Made by a program: the position numbers and the translations under genes
In this document: positions 47,031 to 60,617 of the stretch, one piece after another
Layout of the letters: every line of letters begins with the position of its first letter
Numbering within the stretch: position 1 is the first letter of the stretch
Source of the DNA: Apostichopus japonicus
Taxonomy: Eukaryota > Echinodermata > Holothuroidea > Aspidochirotida > Stichopodidae
Direction of reading: 5' to 3'
Assembly (NCBI RefSeq): GCF_037975245.1
Contig: NC_092579.1
Coordinates: 30,465,666 to 30,529,665 of the forward strand
DNA: 64,000 nt
The notes under the pieces: generated by a model
Databases searched by the model: none
The model's input: the letters and a program-made list of their open reading frames with translations, nothing else
Told to the model about the DNA's origin: nothing

Positions 47031-50000
47031 AAACCCTAAGGTTTATCAAACATAATTATGCGGTATAGGAGAGGCGAGTGTTCCATTAAAATTGTCAAAT
47101 ATGTGACGTCATATATACCACCAGAAAGTGAAATATTTTAGGCTTCATTTTAAGTTTCCGCTGTATATTTCCCATTGTGTATAAGTAAGCTCTTGTGTTT
47201 TATTGAAATCCACTTCCGTATGCTGGATTCGACATCATTGTAAAACCCAACTACAGACCAATTTGATACTTAACAAATGGAAGAGATAAGAAGAACAAAT
47301 GTAATAGTTCAAGTATGTTTTTGATTAGTGATGGCATTATTAACATTGTTCAAGTCCTTGATTTTGAATGTTAGAGTATACACACACTTACACACACACA
47401 CAACAAACAAACAAACAAACGAGCAAAAATCTCTGAGCACTCATAAAGGATAATTAACAGTTTCACGAACGTAGTAGTCTGGGTTGAGCTATTCACAGCT
47501 AAAAACATTAGATTTACATTGATTAAGGTTTGGTTCATCTTTCTATTTGTTACATGTGTATCGATTTCTGAGATTAAAATTCAAACATAATAGCTTTGGA
47601 AACGATGTACATTAGTTTGTATCTTTAGACTTCCTTTGTATAGCTTTGACCATAATCACATTAACTACATAAGCTAATATTCATTGGCTAGTAACAGTTT
47701 TGCTATATTCGTATTCACTTCATTCCCATATACGACATAAATGTAGAGTATGGAGTACTACATTTTTACGATGCAGCGCCATCATAATTACAGCCAATCA
47801 GGGCTATACACTTGCAGCATACGTCACACTTTAATCTCTCGAGGTTCAAAATGTTAATTTAGCTTTCTGTTAGCTTCCTGGAAATGTATGTATGTATGTA
47901 TTTGTGCGCAGAGAATGTGAGCAGAGAAGGGGAAGGGGGGAACCTTCTGTAGATGGTTTCTTTTCAAAATTCAAAACTATTTATCAACACAAATTAACGC
48001 TGCGTGAAGTCCTAACTATAGACCTAATTTATAGTCTAAAAATGTTTCAGAATAAACCATTTGATGTCTCAACTTTGAAATTTGTTTCTGAGGGAGGACC
48101 TCTAGATACCCTACAAGTGACCCCGTGCTCAATAAACCCACAGTCAAACACCCTCATTCCATTTTTTGTATCCGTAAAGGTTCATACCCCTGCCAAGATC
48201 AGCCCGGGGGGGGGGTCGAGTTTGCCCTCCATCTTTGAAATCCAGTACACGTCAACTGCTTGTTGGTTTTCTGATAAACTGACAGGCGTCACCAAGTATG
48301 TAAATCAAGTGCCTGTCCTTTTCAAATATTTGATACATTTCATTTCTCTTTTCGTCAGAAATAACCTTTGTTTGTATTTAAATATATTTTGGGTGATAGA
48401 AAGGTATATAATATGCATCAAAGAGAGTGTAATCTTTGTTCAGAATCTTAAAAGATTTTAGTCATTTCCCCCCTACAGTTTTGTATATCCGAATGTTATC
48501 GAAATGGTTCTTACATTAATAGATACATTTATGTAAAGATTTATTAATTTTTATATAGTTTGAGCATGAAGTCTCTTCTAACTCCATGGTTTGAGGCTTA
48601 AATGTGGCCCTTAATTATCGAGGTTAATCTTCTCAACAATATGAAAAGCTATCAGTGCTGTCCAAAAAATATGCAAGAAATTCGAATATTAGTAACTCGT
48701 GTTTAACAATCATTTGACAGTCACTCTCAAATCATTCAGAATTAGCCTCAGCAAAGTACATTTGACGTTTATTTTTTTTTCAACAATATTTGAGCATATT
48801 AAAACTTGGAGGCAAACACCGAACTTTATGTAAATCTAGGATGAAAACGTTATTAAAATGATTTATTAAAAAATATTTAGCTTCATAGAGTTTCCGACGA
48901 CTGACTTATTTCGCACTGCAGTAATTTTTGTATTGTAAACCCTCCTGATGGATTCTTGTACAGTTTATTATGAAATTTAAATAATTCAGCCATTATTTAA
49001 TATATTATGTTTAGAGTTAAAAATCTGGGGAAAAAAGGAATTTGGTTTGGTTTCAAATTGAGCTTTTTCTATTCACTTATAAACATGTGGCCTAACACAT
49101 GACTAGCAGCGTTCCGAACAGCTGGGATTTACTTTGAACGAGTAACTATTTTCGTCCTGCTGGGAACTATTCCTGCAGCTAACCGTCTCGTCACTGTGAA
49201 TTATCAAACCCACGGCGCTATATATGCTCGGTGTGTTTCCATATTACTAAGATCATATGAAAATATAGGTTATTAGCTTGACTTCACGTATCAATAGCGC
49301 AAATAAAACCCAAACAATATTGTAAATTCCCCAAAAGATGCACAAATATATAGAAATCTCTAGTGTTCTAGCGATTTTCAAGTCAAAGACACCTGTCGGA
49401 AAGAAGAATTACTTTACAATTATATGGAATGTGCGGATCTCTTGCTTTCTTCTGGTTTCAAATGCAAATTGTTAGTGGTCGGGGGGGGGGGGGCGGTGGG
49501 GGTAGTCACCTCGTCCCATTGGGTTTCTACGTCTCTGACTTAAGATCTCAGCCTTCAGCAACAGGCCAGCTAGTTGGAACGTATCAAAAGATCAATATAT
49601 AGTATATTTGAAAGGGTTTCCAGGTATGCTACTTTTCATTTCTTAAAATTGGATTAGTCCATGGTCCCATGGAGATCGACTGTCTCCCAATAAATGTTGC
49701 TATAGGCTGGTCTAGTTGTCGAAATATTCACTCTTTTTTGCTGATAAAGATGTTAATAGTCTTGTGTAATTACCCCCTGGCCTATCGAGCACTTAAAGGA
49801 AATAACACCTGACATTTATTTACCTTTGTTTGTGTTCTTTACTTATCTCATTCAAATTAGTTTCTTAATTCTAATCTCTGACTTGCTGAGTTCATTAAAC
49901 AAAGTATTTATTTCTGCATAATAATTGTGAGTATGTGTTTCCTACGTTCTTTGGCCCTTTAGGCGTGTATATTGTTACCTTTAGCATCGAATATATGCTT

Positions 50001-50175
50001 GTTGTCACATTCGGAACCTTCCTGTCATGAAACTGACATTGTCAAGTCCTAGAGATTTCGTCTCACACTAAACAAGTCGCCACTGACGGTGACAAGTGGT
50101 AAATTATATATAATCTGAAAGAGAAATGAACAAATTGGAAGATTAAAGCAGACTTGCGTGTGTGTGTGTTTGGTC
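47031..50175. other. Gene-free stretch
   Basis: It contains (CA)n then (CAAA)n at 47388-47420, (ATGT)n at 47886-47900 and G runs at 48207-48215 and 49481-49493. A 189-codon plus-strand frame (47892-48461) starts in the (ATGT)n repeat, crosses a G run and shows no domain; I do not call it a gene. Confidence 0.45.
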
Positions 50176-50391
50176 AGCACTTTGTAAAGACTTCTCGGCC
50201 TTTTGGCTAAGATCATGTGTAGTATCTGTTCCCTTTCGAGGGGAATGGTGATGCACACGACGATTATCACACAGCCATAGTCCCGATGCAAGGGGACTTG
50301 GGTTGGGAGCGGATCAGTCGTTCGGTACTTTGGTTTTCGTGCCCAGGTTCTTTCCTGGGTGACTTTTCTTAAAAAGTACTTTGTACAGACT
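50176..50391 (+). mobile_element. SINE-like retroposon with a U2 snRNA-derived head
   Basis: Positions 50191-50231 reproduce the 5' part of U2 snRNA from CTTCTCGGCCTTTTGGCTAA through GTGTAGTATCTGTTC, with a single substitution (AAGATCAT in place of AAGATCAA). They include the GUAGUA branch-site-pairing sequence. After 50231 the sequence leaves U2 abruptly; there is no stem IIa, Sm site or 3' stem-loops. The ~140 bp body has two hairpins (GTCCC..GGGAC; CCCAGG..CCTGGG) and ends CTTTTCTTAAAA. A 17 bp direct repeat with two mismatches flanks it (AGCACTTTGTAAAGACT 50176-50192; AGTACTTTGTACAGACT 50375-50391), as expected for a LINE-mobilised insertion. Confidence 0.75.
50191..50231 (+). ncRNA. U2 snRNA 5' segment (pseudogenic/retroposed)
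   Basis: Forty-one bases correspond to roughly nucleotides 5-45 of U2 snRNA, including stem-loop I and the branch-point recognition region. It cannot be a working U2 gene because the rest of the RNA is replaced by unrelated sequence. It is the head of the retroposon described at 50176-50391. Confidence 0.85.
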
Positions 50392-51029
50392 CGTCAACTG
50401 AGTGTTACAAAACTAAGATTGTAATTGAAAAACTAGGGAACTATTAAAAAAAAATTATTATGTATATTTATTGTTTGATTGTTTTGTATGAATACAGGGA
50501 GCACAGTGGGAATAATTCTGCTGGACAGACATTTCTGTGTTATCCCTATACACCATGTGTCTTGTATTTCCTTTGTATTTTGGTTCGAAATAAATTAAAT
50601 GAAGTCAAATCTTATACTTCCTTTCTTATTAAATTGGAACTTGATAAGTAAAAGCCAGTGACTTAATATTGTGATGTGAGTTTAGTACTGCATCAAGCAA
50701 CCTCGCAAATTTATCAACATAATTTCAAGTCGGTGCTTTAACGTCTCATTTCAACGGAGATTTGGGATTCAAAAGTAAAGTGGTAATCTTTACGACTTGA
50801 CTGTTATTTGTTGTTAGAAGCATTTAAAGGGATGACAAAAGTCTTGAGCTTAAAAAGAAAATGTAATAAAGCAGAGCTTGTGAAATGAGGTGTAAGGATT
50901 GCGAACAATATACAAACAAGTAAATGTTTTAACGTAAAGCAGTTTGGCTTGAGTTTTTATCCTTCTGAAAAAAGTAAACGATACATACATATCGATTTAA
51001 CTCCACGCTTTTTGACTTGTTCCGTCCGT
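50392..51029. other. No gene seen
   Basis: AT-rich spacer between the U2-headed retroposon and a long TA microsatellite. Confidence 0.4.
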
Positions 51030-51135
<106 letters not shown>

Positions 51136-51314
51136 TCGTATATAGTATTCTTTGCCACATCCTGTAATTTCTTACATGGTGTTATGAAGCTCACGAGGAT
51201 GCGGTATGGTGTGGGGTGATTAAATGCTTGTCGAGAGGGTACGAAATGTTCTTGATTTTGTCCCACTACATATTTTATTTTTCGCATAACTGCACTTCCA
51301 AGCTCGACCTCTTG

Positions 51315-51330
51315 CCCCCCCCCCCCCCCC
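51315..51330 (+). repeat. C16 homopolymer
   Basis: Sixteen consecutive C bases. Confidence 0.95.
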
Positions 51331-51868
51331 GCTATTTTTCTTAGAGACAATTATAAAGGAAATAGTTTGTCTGTTCGCCTGCTGGATGTTGGGGTGGGGG
51401 ATGGTGCTGTTCGTGGAGGAAACATCTTTTCTTTCTTCATCTTTACAGGACTAAAGTACTTAAATGCTCACCACCGTAATGTGACTTGTTAAAGACTTGC
51501 TATCTACCCCTTTCCACCCATCACCACCGCATGTTTGTATCTCATAATTGGCGATAGCAAATATTCCATAACATATTTTCTAAACACACCAACCTGTATA
51601 TGACTCTTTCTACTATATAAGTCACGTAAATTTAATCACATCAGTTTGTTTACTGGATTGAATTTATTAATTTCATATCTGCCAGGCTGTATGGGTTGTT
51701 CATTTCTCGTTCTATATTCCATGATGTGATACACACAGTAAAACACCGCTGGCTGGTCATATGCTTTCCCAGTAATTGTGACTTTATCAGTTTATCTTGT
51801 AATATAAAACGAGAAAACTGAGTTATCGGCCCCTTATTTTAGAGGAAGCCCGAAGGTGTAACTTCCCA

Positions 51869-51877
51869 TGTATAAAT

Positions 51878-51943
<66 letters not shown>

Positions 51944-51961
51944 TATTATTATTATTATTAT
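51869..51961. repeat. Compound (TA)n / (TTA)n microsatellite
   Basis: TAAATATA-type units grade into pure TA and then TTA repeats. Confidence 0.95.
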
Positions 51962-53749
51962 GATGGACAATAATGCCTTTGAAAGAACTAATTTTAATTC
52001 CGGTAACTTTTACCTAAATCAAGTATTTCTAAAGTTTGAAACAAACACCTTAGCTGAAAAAGAACTTTATCTGATGACATGATGACATGAGTACTGCTTT
52101 AAGAAAAGTATATTTCATACCTTAGGGCTGCAATTTACTTCTGATGGCAGGAAAACACTGCGAGAAAAACAATACACAAGTTTTAAAGTAGTACTTTTAA
52201 AGTAGTAAGGAAAGATGATATTAGTGGATGTTGAAAATCCCCTCTGTTTTAAAGGGAGTAGTGTTCTTGTAATCACTTTAGATCACGTGAGCCGATCTTT
52301 AATTGAGTGGTGCGTAGCATCTTCTTTTTGAGGCCTATTCCCTTCTCTCATCAGACGGACGGAAGTCTAGGTTACAACCACAACTATAATTTTTACAATT
52401 GAACCAAGAAAACATGCAAGTACAAGCCTCTATTGATGGTTTAGAAATTCCTTTGATAAAAAAACCGGCTGTATACTATATTTTGGTGTTTGCAACAACA
52501 TTTGGAAGGGCAATGTTCTCTCAAATCTGTTAATATCACGAGGAAACAAATTCCAAAACTGCCACAGTTATTCACGTGCAGTGTGTTTTATAATGTTGAA
52601 AACATTGTGACTATTTTAGCATATAGTTGTAGGTTTATCACGGTATCAAGTCTTTTTCAACAGTTCAATAGTTTGGATCCCTATAGTCCTGTTTAAGGTT
52701 GAATTGCGCTTATTTTTTTAGAGTTAAGTGTATCTTTCAGCAAATTGATGATTGAAGTCTCCCGAACGATATAAGGCAAACATTCTCTTTTGTCCAAGTA
52801 CTCGTGTCTATGCATGGGAAAGTAAGGAGGATTGTGTGGAGGAAGGGAGATGGGGCACACAGAACAATGGAAGGGTCACGTGGGACGACACGTGACTACT
52901 ACAAGAGGTTGCTTTATGTTACCGTCATTATATTTTTATACATTCAGATTCAGGACAAATCCTCCCCCAAAGATTCATTGGTAGAGTTAAATTTTAATTT
53001 AAAAAAAAACTCTCATAAGCAAACATGGTATATATCAGCTTGACGTATAAAGTCTGTATATCCTAAATATCTTCAGCATATATATTCCAACAGGAATAAA
53101 GTTTCACACATGTTGTTTTCGATATTATGAAGTTGCCTGGAAGCAATCTGATATAGCTGCTGTGACATGTATGTTAAAGCAGAAATAACGTATATATCTC
53201 ATTGTTAAGTTCAGTGACATATAAATAAAAAATTTACATCTTAAAATTATCCTTTTCGAGCACGGAAAGAAGCCATAAATAATAATTATATCCAAAAACA
53301 AGACAGTTATCTATTAAGATGTCATAGTAGACCTCATGGCGTCAGATTAGATGTATGTGTACCGAATTGAATTTCAAACGGGATACACCGTGCTTTCGTG
53401 TAGTCAGAAAAGCAATTATGCTGTTATCCAATCATTTAGACTCATATGCTAATATCCTGGGGATACACGGTTGTGGTTGTAAGAGCAACTTCTTATTGGA
53501 TAATTATGTTTATCAAAGTCATTTATTATTTCTCTTGAAATGAGATACGAAGTCAACATTATCTAGCGGTGGTGATGCATGCTGCATCCGTAGCGGTACG
53601 AGGGCTTTTTTCCTCATTAAAAATGGAAAGTTGACATCGGTCGATACTACTGAGTCTTCAGGTTCAATGTTTAACATATTAACGACCTTTTCTCTTAACA
53701 CGAAGAACAAACGACAAGAACATAGTCATGTGGTTACGAGAGCTGAAAG
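51962..53749. other. No gene seen; contains a paired E-box inverted repeat
   Basis: Nothing coding was recognised. GTCACGTG (52875-52882) and CACGTGAC (52889-52896) form a perfect 8 bp inverted repeat around a 6-base spacer. Each arm contains the canonical E-box CACGTG. No adjacent gene start supports a regulatory role. Confidence 0.45.
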
Positions 53750-54130
53750 CGTCCTTCACTTACGATAAGATAACTGTGAACCAATAATGCTAATTTTGTA
53801 CTGTTTCTGTTGACTGCCTCTTAGTATGACAGATGTCGGTGGATCTAATGGTATAGTATTGTATATTAATCGTGTGACGGAAAATAACTGCAAGGTACTG
53901 TGGAGCAATACCATTATATGACTTATATACACCATTGTCAATATTTTACATATATAAGACGTTTTTCGAGTGAGGACCAGTTCAAAGTTTTAAATAGGTC
54001 TTGTGATCTATCGTCGAATGCTTCATTGAGAATAATTCTTGCTGCAGCTTTCTGTAGACGACTAAACCTGAGAACATTTCTAGCATTACTCATACCCCAT
54101 ACTAAATTACAATACTCAAACATCGGTGAT
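53750..54130 (-). mobile_element. LINE remnant (post-RT C-terminal segment)
   Basis: Minus-strand translation of 53938-54123 reads MFEYCNLVWGMSNARNVLRF, then SRLQKAAARIIL and LNWSSLEKRLIYVK. This is the 'hdYC..VWG..... L..LQ..AARhIL......W..L..R' segment that follows RT in CR1/jockey-type LINEs. After a frame change, 53756-53937 gives YKSYNGIAPQYLAVIFRHT and a short GSQ..QYK stretch, the next segment of the same protein. It is a small, frameshifted fragment. Confidence 0.75.
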
Positions 54131-57100
54131 ATATATCAATTATAATATTGAATACAAGTAATGGTATCAATGAATGGTTTTATACGCCTACGTTAAGCCA
54201 ACCTATACTTCATACGAGCTTGCAAACAGAATCGACTGTTAGACACTTCGATAATAAGTTTAATTCTCTCTCTCTCTCTTCGCTATTGACAACCAGCAAC
54301 CATGGTTGATGGGCTAATGCTATAAACGTTATTATATATACTACTATACTGTATAATATGATATGCTACATGCTAAGTGATGCAATGATTTGCTACTGTG
54401 TCCTATATATGAATACCCAGGGTAGTGGTTGGTGGGACTGCTCCCAATACTTAAAATCAATACGGAGTAACGGATTGGGAATGCATTCTTCATAAGCGTT
54501 TACTTTGCTTTTGGGCTAGGTTCAGAATAAAATGCGTGATTTCTAAATGCAATTAAGTTGTAAAGAATGTTGATCCAGGCATAAGCAGCTCCATTCGTTT
54601 ATGCAAAGTAGCGTATAACCATATACAACGGATAGGGAATATGTTGCATACGTGATATAGTGCAACTGATATTAACATGTAAGTTATGGTAACTCAAAAG
54701 GTTTAGTCATTAGCATTCTTGCACGTTTCATTTGTGAATGTCGACCTTCTGACTAGGCTTATGTAGGCCTAGTCCGAACCAAATTGACCAGCTTTTACCC
54801 AAGTCGTACTCTGTCACGGTCCAACAGAGTCACTGCAAATCTTTTTATAGATTTGTGGGCACATAGTCATGCAGACTTAGTGTCGCTGGCCCGATCGTCG
54901 AGAAGTTGACACAAGTCTTAAGAACAAATGCTGCTAGACTGGACGCACAGTTAAGGCACACAATTCTGAGCTTCAGTGAGAGGCGAAACTGCCGTTTGTT
55001 ATAATCACTGATGCAGGTTATCGACATTAATTATATATCTCTGTGAACCGTCCATGTCTCCAACTCACAAATCTTACACTTAGCCAAGACTCCTATACAA
55101 ATAGACAGCGTCCATAGACAAACACATTATAATTATCTACTATATATATATTATCCCTACAGCAATGACTTGAAGTGATACTACTTGATCATACTACTTG
55201 ATCATAAACAGAAGGAAACAGAGTCACAAGTAATACACAATAATCATGTCGGGATGTGTAGAGTCCTTTATAGAGCCTACAGCAAAACTGTAACTTGAAG
55301 ATCACTGTTAGGCAAATAGGTTCCTCCAACTCGAATAATCGGTTTAGCAGCAGTGACCTTATAAATATTCATATATGTGACGTCATGAAGGTCAAAACCG
55401 CCTTCAAATATCAGCTTTTATTTTCGTCCTGCTATAGACAACTTTATACGTTGGAACTTATCTATGAAAATTCCAACCAGTGAGATGACTGAACAAGCAG
55501 ACCTATACTGTATATTTTGTGCGTATCGAATATACTACTATATATGGTATAGGTCTGTATGTTAATGTAACGTAAATATCTGTACAGTCCTTAATTAATT
55601 GGATCCACACCTGCATGTCATAATTGCTTCACGTAATTGTTACGTCACTATGACAACTGGATGCATGAATGCATATACACTTCAGTCACCTTGGTTATAA
55701 CTGAGGCCGCCAAAATGGCTGCCTGTGTTAATTTCATTTTCAATTGATGTACGAGAAATATACAGTTCCATATACAACAAACATATCCTTCAAATGCAAA
55801 CGTCTTGTTATTGTAAATGATCGTGCTGGTAGGTGCTAAAGTTTAATCTTAACACTCTACAAGGAATACAAACTGGAGCAAATCGCTTCTCCCTCCACCA
55901 CCTCTCTCTCTCTCTCGCTGAGAGGTACACGGAAGCTATTGCTGATTTAAGTATATACCGTACTTGTCATCAAAAGGTCTGGGAGCGCTGAATTTACGAA
56001 CATTTCTCACAACTACGGTTTCTCTTAAATGAGGTTGTTACGAATCACGCAATCGTGACGATTTTTTCCAGTTTCCCAATTCGCAGAGACCGAGCGAAAG
56101 AATAAACAAAAATATGGCGTGTACATTTTTTTGTAAACAAATTAGTCGAACCAAAACATCGGACGCATGCGCGAGCACATGTCTTGACAGCAATCTATAC
56201 GTAACATTTATAAATACTACTGCAGTAACAATTTCGATGAACCTTATATACGGTGGAATCAATTGTATTAATGTCTTTATTAAGTTATTATCATTTCCTC
56301 TTTGTCTTTCTTATCTTGCTTTGTCACGGTAATTGCTTTAATTTTAATATTAGTTTCACTTTAAACTTTCATAACAGCTGTGTGTGTTTGTAGCTGTGTT
56401 TGCTGTGTGTGTGCACTTGTTTTGCATTCATAACGTATACAGGACTTGAAGTCCTCAGACGTCATTTAAAAGGAACCACCAAGTCCTCAGAATAATTCTA
56501 CTAAGAAACAATGGATGTAAACAAATTTGTGTACGCGAAATTCGAGGTTGTTGGATTGGATGGAATTAGCCGTAGTAATAATGAAACATTGTTATGTTTA
56601 TTTTATGACATCAAAAAGAACATTGTTAACGCAATAAAGCTGATATTTACCAAACCAAAAGGTCACCGCTTCCATTACAAGTAGACTCAGTTCATGTCTG
56701 TCAGATTAGCATCGTTTGTGACCTAGTTTTACATAGCCAAGAATAATACGTTCCTGCAGATTTTCCTTCGAGTAAAGTTATGTATGTACCTCTTTCATTT
56801 TATTTTCCATTAAAAAGGGATTTATAATTAATTGGACCAGAAAATCGATTTTTTTTGCAATAAAACGGATTAAATTTGTTTCGAACAATGTCTTTGTTAA
56901 AGTTCAAATTGTTCTCGATAGGAGATTCGTGACACGCGCTTTGATTTATTTATATTTACCGGATGTTATATGCATTAGCCTTGTACGCCTATTGATTGTA
57001 ACGCTAGTTTTTAATTTTAGACCTTATTGGCCAGTCAGGGTTGACTGGCAGTGTTTATTTTCATAACTTATAAATATAACAGAGGATGGCATTGGGAATA

Positions 57101-58619
57101 ATATTGGCTGTATGAAAATTACCAGAATTGCAATGAAATTGGATACAAAAGAAAAACGCAACAAAGTGTGTTTATCGAGCTTCGCATATCAAAGTCTAAG
57201 ATTACTGTGTGAAATATGGGAATGAAGGAATTGGTACTTATATACTTTTTGGTAACTTTTCAAGCAAAGCTTTATGTTAACACAGGAGCATGTTGCGAAT
57301 CAAGTGCTTTGAAGTGCGTATACTAACATCCTAATGTTGGTGTGTGGCCAAATAACTCACGTCTGTATAGTGTTTAACTTATCCATTCAATACATGATCT
57401 TGGGAAGTAATGTGTTCACGTACAATTTATAGTTGTAACTTTAAATTAACTACTCTAGCATTCGTATCGACGAAGATAAGTTAGGTGACAACTGAAAAAG
57501 TATTTTTTTCTTCTCATTTAATCAGAACTGTCGTTATCTGTAGACTGGCTTTTTTCCGTTGTATTATAAATGTAAGAAACAAATGAGAAAGTTTTAACTA
57601 TTTTTAGACTTTGATCTACTAGAGTAAACTTGTCTCAAAGTTAAGTTTCAGCTTTTGAAACGAAGAGTGCACGGACGACTGAATCTCAAGTGAAATTCAC
57701 AGTAACGTTATACGGAATGTTGTAGGATTTTCCAACATCAGAGCCCCCACTTAATGCGTCCAACGGTATATTATCCTTTTGAAAAGGTCAATTTACTAAC
57801 TCAAACGTCGGCCATAAGATAACTTAGACCTTTAAAATGCATTTGCCGTGTATAAATCACACGAAAATATTGATTCTCCCTGCGCCATAATTAAATAACG
57901 AAAATAATATTAGAGATATCTTTAGTACTGTGCGTTCAATAGCGCGCCATCTTCGTATAACGGGCAATAATAAAGGTATATGGTATGTTATGCGTATACA
58001 TTCTATATGTGATTGATTTGCACGGCCCTGTTTACATTCTCTTGTCATCTGCGGTATTTGGTCCTGTGTAGTTTATTGTTATGATTACTGACTTGTCTTA
58101 TTTAGTATATGACTTGATCGAATTAATCACCCCAGATGACCAGCGTATAGTCAAAAATTGTGACGTATCGTGACGTATAACATCAGCTGCAAGGTAAAGT
58201 CAAGCGTGCAAACGAACCTGTCATAGTTGAGATGCTTGGGGGAATGTGTTCAATAGTTAGGTTAGAGTAAACCTTGTGCAAAGGGTGGACCCTCTGTGAC
58301 AGGCTTAAAGCTGTGAGATTATTTAAAAAGAAAGGAACAAAAGGTGAACCAGATGGGATTGACGATTACTGGAATAATCGTATGATTAATATCAGAGCTA
58401 TTTGTCATCCAGTTCCTGGAGGTGTTTGAACGAGGTTATAACTAAGATGACCAAATACCTCGTAATCACACTTGTCACTTTCTTTGTACCTCTGTATATT
58501 TATTTTGGTACATTTAAGTCAGTAGGTCAGTAGTACCACGGGGCGCTTCCAACGTATACTCTACTTAGTATATCCAAAAGAGAGGTACATAGCTCGCACG
58601 AGAATAAACAGGCGTAGCA
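54131..58619. other. Gene-free stretch
   Basis: AT-rich DNA with (CT)n runs near 54258-54277 and 55900-55917, a (TA)n tract near 55139-55149 and the GTCCTCAG-type repeat at 56390-56520 described with its partner at 8760-9000. No exon or RNA gene was recognised. Confidence 0.45.
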
Positions 58620-58837
58620 TTCGGACATAATAAGGTGGGTTTTTTTTATCCAAGAGCATCCTAAGGTTTTCCCATCTGTAATGACTTTCTAAATTGAAAA
58701 GATTCCAATTTGAGTTAAAATATTGAATTGAAAGCCACCCGACGGTTAAGTTGTAATCCATAAGCCCTTGCTGGCTTCTCCCACATTTGTGGTCGCTTAA
58801 GCGTTGTTAAAATAACTGCTGATGATTGTGATTATAG
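58620..58837 (+). mobile_element. SINE body, 5'-truncated copy
   Basis: Plus-strand copy lacking the tRNA head. It matches the reverse complement of the body at 62838-63055: AAGGTGGGTTTTT, GGTTTTCCCATCTG, TTGAAAAGATTCCAA, AAGCCACCCGACG, ATAAGCCCTTGC, CACATTTGTGGTCGCTTAAG and AATAACTGCTGAT. It ends in an ATG/ATT-rich tail, as expected for a 5'-truncated retroposed SINE. Confidence 0.85.
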
Positions 58838-60572
58838 CAGTGCGTGCAAACTATATTAAGGATGAATGATAGTAGTAACTGCCTTGGCAGGCTTTTCTAT
58901 AGTCCGCCAAATCACATCAAATATATAATGCTTGGTACATTAAATATTGCACTGACCGACGGACTTGACCATCAAACTTCGGAAAAGCTTGTCACTAACA
59001 TTAATCATAGAGCGATGAAGTTTCTTCTCACAAATATTATTTAGCAAATAATATAGCAAATATAACACCTTTATTTCGAACTGTATGATTAACTATATAA
59101 TTTATATTGTAGTGGAAGTTTAAAACATCAACAACAAAAAAGTGATCTATATGACCTTAACTATCTTACTTAAACTATTTTAAACTCTGCTATAGTTCTC
59201 GCGATATCTTGAAGACGACAGTATCGGTTAAGTATATCTTATAATTGAGAATATTTCCAACAAGAGTTTTGATCTTAAACTCCAGGGGATGAAATAAAAA
59301 ACATGAGGCATTTTTCCCCTTCTAGTTTGCTGTATTTAAACAACAAACTTTCCCCGCAGGAGGAATACTATGACCCATTTTTGGAACGTAACTAGTAACT
59401 CCTTTAGCGGGCTCCATGCCTCGTAATGCTTTAGCTATTCGTAAATTCGTAACATCCTCTCTCTTTATCTCATCATCCACTGACCAATCTGCCAGGAAGC
59501 AATCAGAAAAATGCAAAGGCAATCGAATCGAAACGGTCTTTTTTCTTGATTTATTCTAAAAGCACGCACCGGAAATGTTCTGCTGAAGAGTAGCAACGTT
59601 TTCTGGTCTTTCGTATTTTTTCCCCGTCGTAGAACGGAAAGACCATCAATACAAGAGTCTTTTCTCTGGAGACGAAGTAGAGAAGGTCAAGGAAGAAAAC
59701 ACTTTTTATCCTCTTAAGTTGATTTACCGAAAACTAAGTGAAGTAATTTTGTTCCTCAGAATTACATTGATTTTGTGTTTTTCGATTACTTGAGTTGGGA
59801 CCAGACCTTATTTTTGCCATCATAAAGTGGTCATAAAGTGGACCTTTTTTCATTTCGTCTTTGGTTTAATGAAGTGTTTTCAAAGCTTCGTTAAACGCCA
59901 TCCAATTTACCATGGTATCCTTTATCACCACGTGATCAAGTGAGGGACGAACTGGAAGCTAATGAGCTTAACTTATTGAACGAAATTTGTATTTGTTCCA
60001 CCATATTATATTACCGTATACATGTTACAATGCAGCCTCTGTTGAGGAAGGTTTCCAGACAAGAGAAAATAATTTGAAGAATTAATTAATTAATACCAAG
60101 AAGATCAGTAGATGGTGACTGGACCAATAAAAATAAAATGAACGACAAAGGATTCATGTAGTCTATATACGGACAACGTATATAATGCAAAAGAGATGAA
60201 TACGAAATATATTTCACTGAAAGCAGCAATCAGATTTTGCCTCCGTTTCAACTTTCAAGAATTACTCAGAACTATAACGAAGATAAACTGCATTATATCC
60301 AAGACATGAAAAAATAAAAGGAAAAATGAGAAACAAAATAAATCAGTTTAGACACTGCAATTTATTAATTTGACCTGGCCTCGAAAGTGAGTGCATTTGC
60401 CTTTCTTTTTTTATAAAGGAAATCTCTGAAGTTGTTTTTTATTGAGTTAGGTGTTACGCAGAATACAGAAAACACGCACGACTCTTTTGTCACTATATTG
60501 TTGTAACATCTCCGGTGTCCCGTGATAACTGATATTGGTGAGTTGATCACGTGGTGTGTGCCAATATATCTA

Positions 60573-60617
<45 letters not shown>

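Noticed and set aside
47892-48461. 189-codon plus-strand open frame as a gene
   Set aside because: It starts inside an ATGT microsatellite, crosses a G run, and its translation has no domain, repeat or splice context. A chance open frame is the simpler reading.
50191-50231. A functional U2 snRNA gene
   Set aside because: Only the first ~40 bases match. The Sm site and 3' stem-loops are absent and flanking direct repeats indicate retroposition.
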